In this document: piece after piece, positions 63,263 to 64,000 of the stretch
Numbering within the stretch: the first letter of the stretch is position 1
Layout of the letters: each line of letters begins with the position of its first letter
From: JAJZGK01 sp035538795
GTDB lineage: Bacteria > Pseudomonadota > Alphaproteobacteria > Rhodospirillales > Magnetospirillaceae
NCBI GenBank assembly: GCA_035538795.1
Contig: DATLJS010000060.1
Coordinates: 62,001-126,000, forward strand
Direction of reading: 5' to 3'
DNA: 64,000 nucleotides
Notes under the pieces: model-generated
The model's input: the letters and a program-made list of their open reading frames with translations, nothing else
Databases searched by the model: none
Told to the model about the DNA's origin: nothing
Made by a program: the position numbers and the translations under genes

Positions 63263-63970
63263 ATGTCCAACGAATGGATCGGCACCCGCCTGAAAGGCCT
63301 GCGCGTCACCAAAGGCAGCCTGGCAAAATCGCTGGGCATCGACCCCGCCCGTGTGTCCGAAATCATCGGCGGGCGGCGCAATGTTCAGGTTTCAGAAGTG
63401 CCGGTGATGGCCGAAATCCTGCAAATGACCACTGAAGAGTTGGTGGCCCGCCTGGCGCCGCACAGGACCAGTGCGGCGGCCGAGACGCCACGACCGGACG
63501 CCGCCGCCGGACGCCCGCCCCTGGCGCCGTCCAGCGGCACGCTGGCGTCCCTGCCCCAGACGGGGCAAATGCCCAGGAATCTGCCGATTTACGGTTCGGC
63601 CCGGGGCGGCATCGACGGCGCTTTCGAGATGAACGGCCAAAGCATGGATTATGCCGAACGCCCGCCGTCCCTGGCGGCGGCCCGCAACGCCTACGCCGTC
63701 TACGTCCAGGGGGATTCCATGTGGCCGCGCTTCGAGCCGGGCTGGCTTTTGCACGTCAACCCCAACCGCCCGGTGCGCAAGGGCGACAACGTGGTGGTGC
63801 AGGTCAAGGCCGCCGACGAGCATTCCCCGCCCCTGGCCTATGTGAAGGTCTACGAATGCTCGACTCCCACCAAGCTGGTGGTCAGCCAGTTCAACCCGCA
63901 AAAGAGCATGGAATGGCCGCTGGACGAGGTGGTATCCATTCATCGGGTAGTCGGCATCGCCGAGATGTGA
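63263..63970 (+). CDS. LexA/CI-like phage repressor, HTH plus S24 peptidase
   Basis: A 235-residue repressor with an N-terminal Xre-type helix-turn-helix (about residues 5-60, LAKSLGIDPARVSEIIGG) and a C-terminal S24 peptidase domain (about 105-230). The catalytic dyad is Ser152 in YVQGDSMWPRF and Lys195 in LAYVKVYE. Such proteins cleave themselves when RecA filaments form, so the prophage is probably SOS-inducible; a candidate cleavage region is IYGSARGGIDG (about 109-119). The ATG at 63263 is preferred over a longer frame. It is the only plus-strand phage gene at the right edge. Confidence 0.9.
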   Translation: MSNEWIGTRLKGLRVTKGSLAKSLGIDPARVSEIIGGRRNVQVSEVPVMAEILQMTTEELVARLAPHRTSAAAETPRPDAAAGRPPLAPSSGTLASLPQTGQMPRNLPIYGSARGGIDGAFEMNGQSMDYAERPPSLAAARNAYAVYVQGDSMWPRFEPGWLLHVNPNRPVRKGDNVVVQVKAADEHSPPLAYVKVYECSTPTKLVVSQFNPQKSMEWPLDEVVSIHRVVGIAEM

Positions 63971-64000
63971 CCCAATAAATTTGCGAACACCGTAAAACAC

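Larger units (their letters stand above)
40519..64000. mobile_element. prophage, siphovirus-like with GTA-type tail module (right end beyond window)
   Basis: A contiguous block of head, tail and lysis genes on the minus strand, with a LexA/CI-like repressor on the plus strand at the right edge. The head module is of the HK97 plan (terminase, portal, protease, capsid, gp6, gp10). The tail tip set DUF2460-DUF2163-NlpC/P60-J is the one found in gene transfer agents and related phages. Complete coding frames, lysis genes, a repressor and LexA-type boxes argue for an inducible prophage more than a domesticated agent. Neither attachment site nor integrase is visible, so the left end is placed at the junction terminator. 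Confidence 0.88.

Overview
The window comes from a GC-rich alphaproteobacterium, most likely a member of the Rhodospirillales (Magnetospirillum-like). The support is the Usg-family protein, the obg-proB-proA-nadD-rsfS-rlmH order, the RpoD and CarAB types, and LexA-type boxes of the alphaproteobacterial form GTTC-N7-GTTC. Genus assignment is inference.

Left part, host chromosome (1-40.5 kb). Positions 1-4791 hold a catechol meta-cleavage cluster: a XylT-like ferredoxin, catechol 2,3-dioxygenase, a GlcG/HbpS protein and hydroxymuconic semialdehyde dehydrogenase (cut by the window edge) on the minus strand. Divergent from them are a GntR/FCD regulator and an HpaI-type aldolase. A CLC channel-like protein follows. 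Next is a complete high-affinity potassium uptake operon kdpFABC-kdpDE, preceded by an extra 31-codon membrane peptide gene. A tRNA-Arg(ACG) gene converges on kdpE. The next block is housekeeping: rplU-rpmA, obgE-proB-proA-nadD-rsfS-rlmH, a PhzF protein, a Usg protein, an esterase-like protein lacking its nucleophile, ndk, greA, carAB, yqeY-dnaG-rpoD, and an acyl-CoA ligase plus large acyl-CoA dehydrogenase that resemble DmdB/DmdC.

Right part, prophage (about 40.5-64 kb, continuing past the right edge). Nearly all genes are on the minus strand and read from right to left: terminase, portal, prohead protease-like protein, capsid, connectors, major tail protein, a frameshifted tail assembly chaperone, tape measure, and a GTA-like baseplate set (DUF2460, DUF2163, NlpC/P60, J-like protein). 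Tail fibre, endolysin-like protein, LLH-type holin and an overlapping spanin pair complete the late region. At the right edge a LexA/CI-like S24 repressor faces a divergent phage gene over shared, overlapping promoters. An organic hydroperoxide cassette (ohrR-ohr) sits between the repressor region and the terminase. No integrase, transposase or replication gene lies inside the window.

The most interesting signal is a promoter module present three times in the prophage (57733-57776, 61154-61232, 62385-62460). Each copy has a LexA-type direct repeat next to a minus-strand promoter with a TTGAC -35 box, an exact 17-bp spacer and a GACANT -10 box, and each is followed by a hairpin before the next gene. 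Two copies flank the ohrR-ohr cassette as direct repeats. This suggests several SOS-responsive late promoters, each with an attenuator, in one prophage. Further intrinsic terminators lie inside the late operon.
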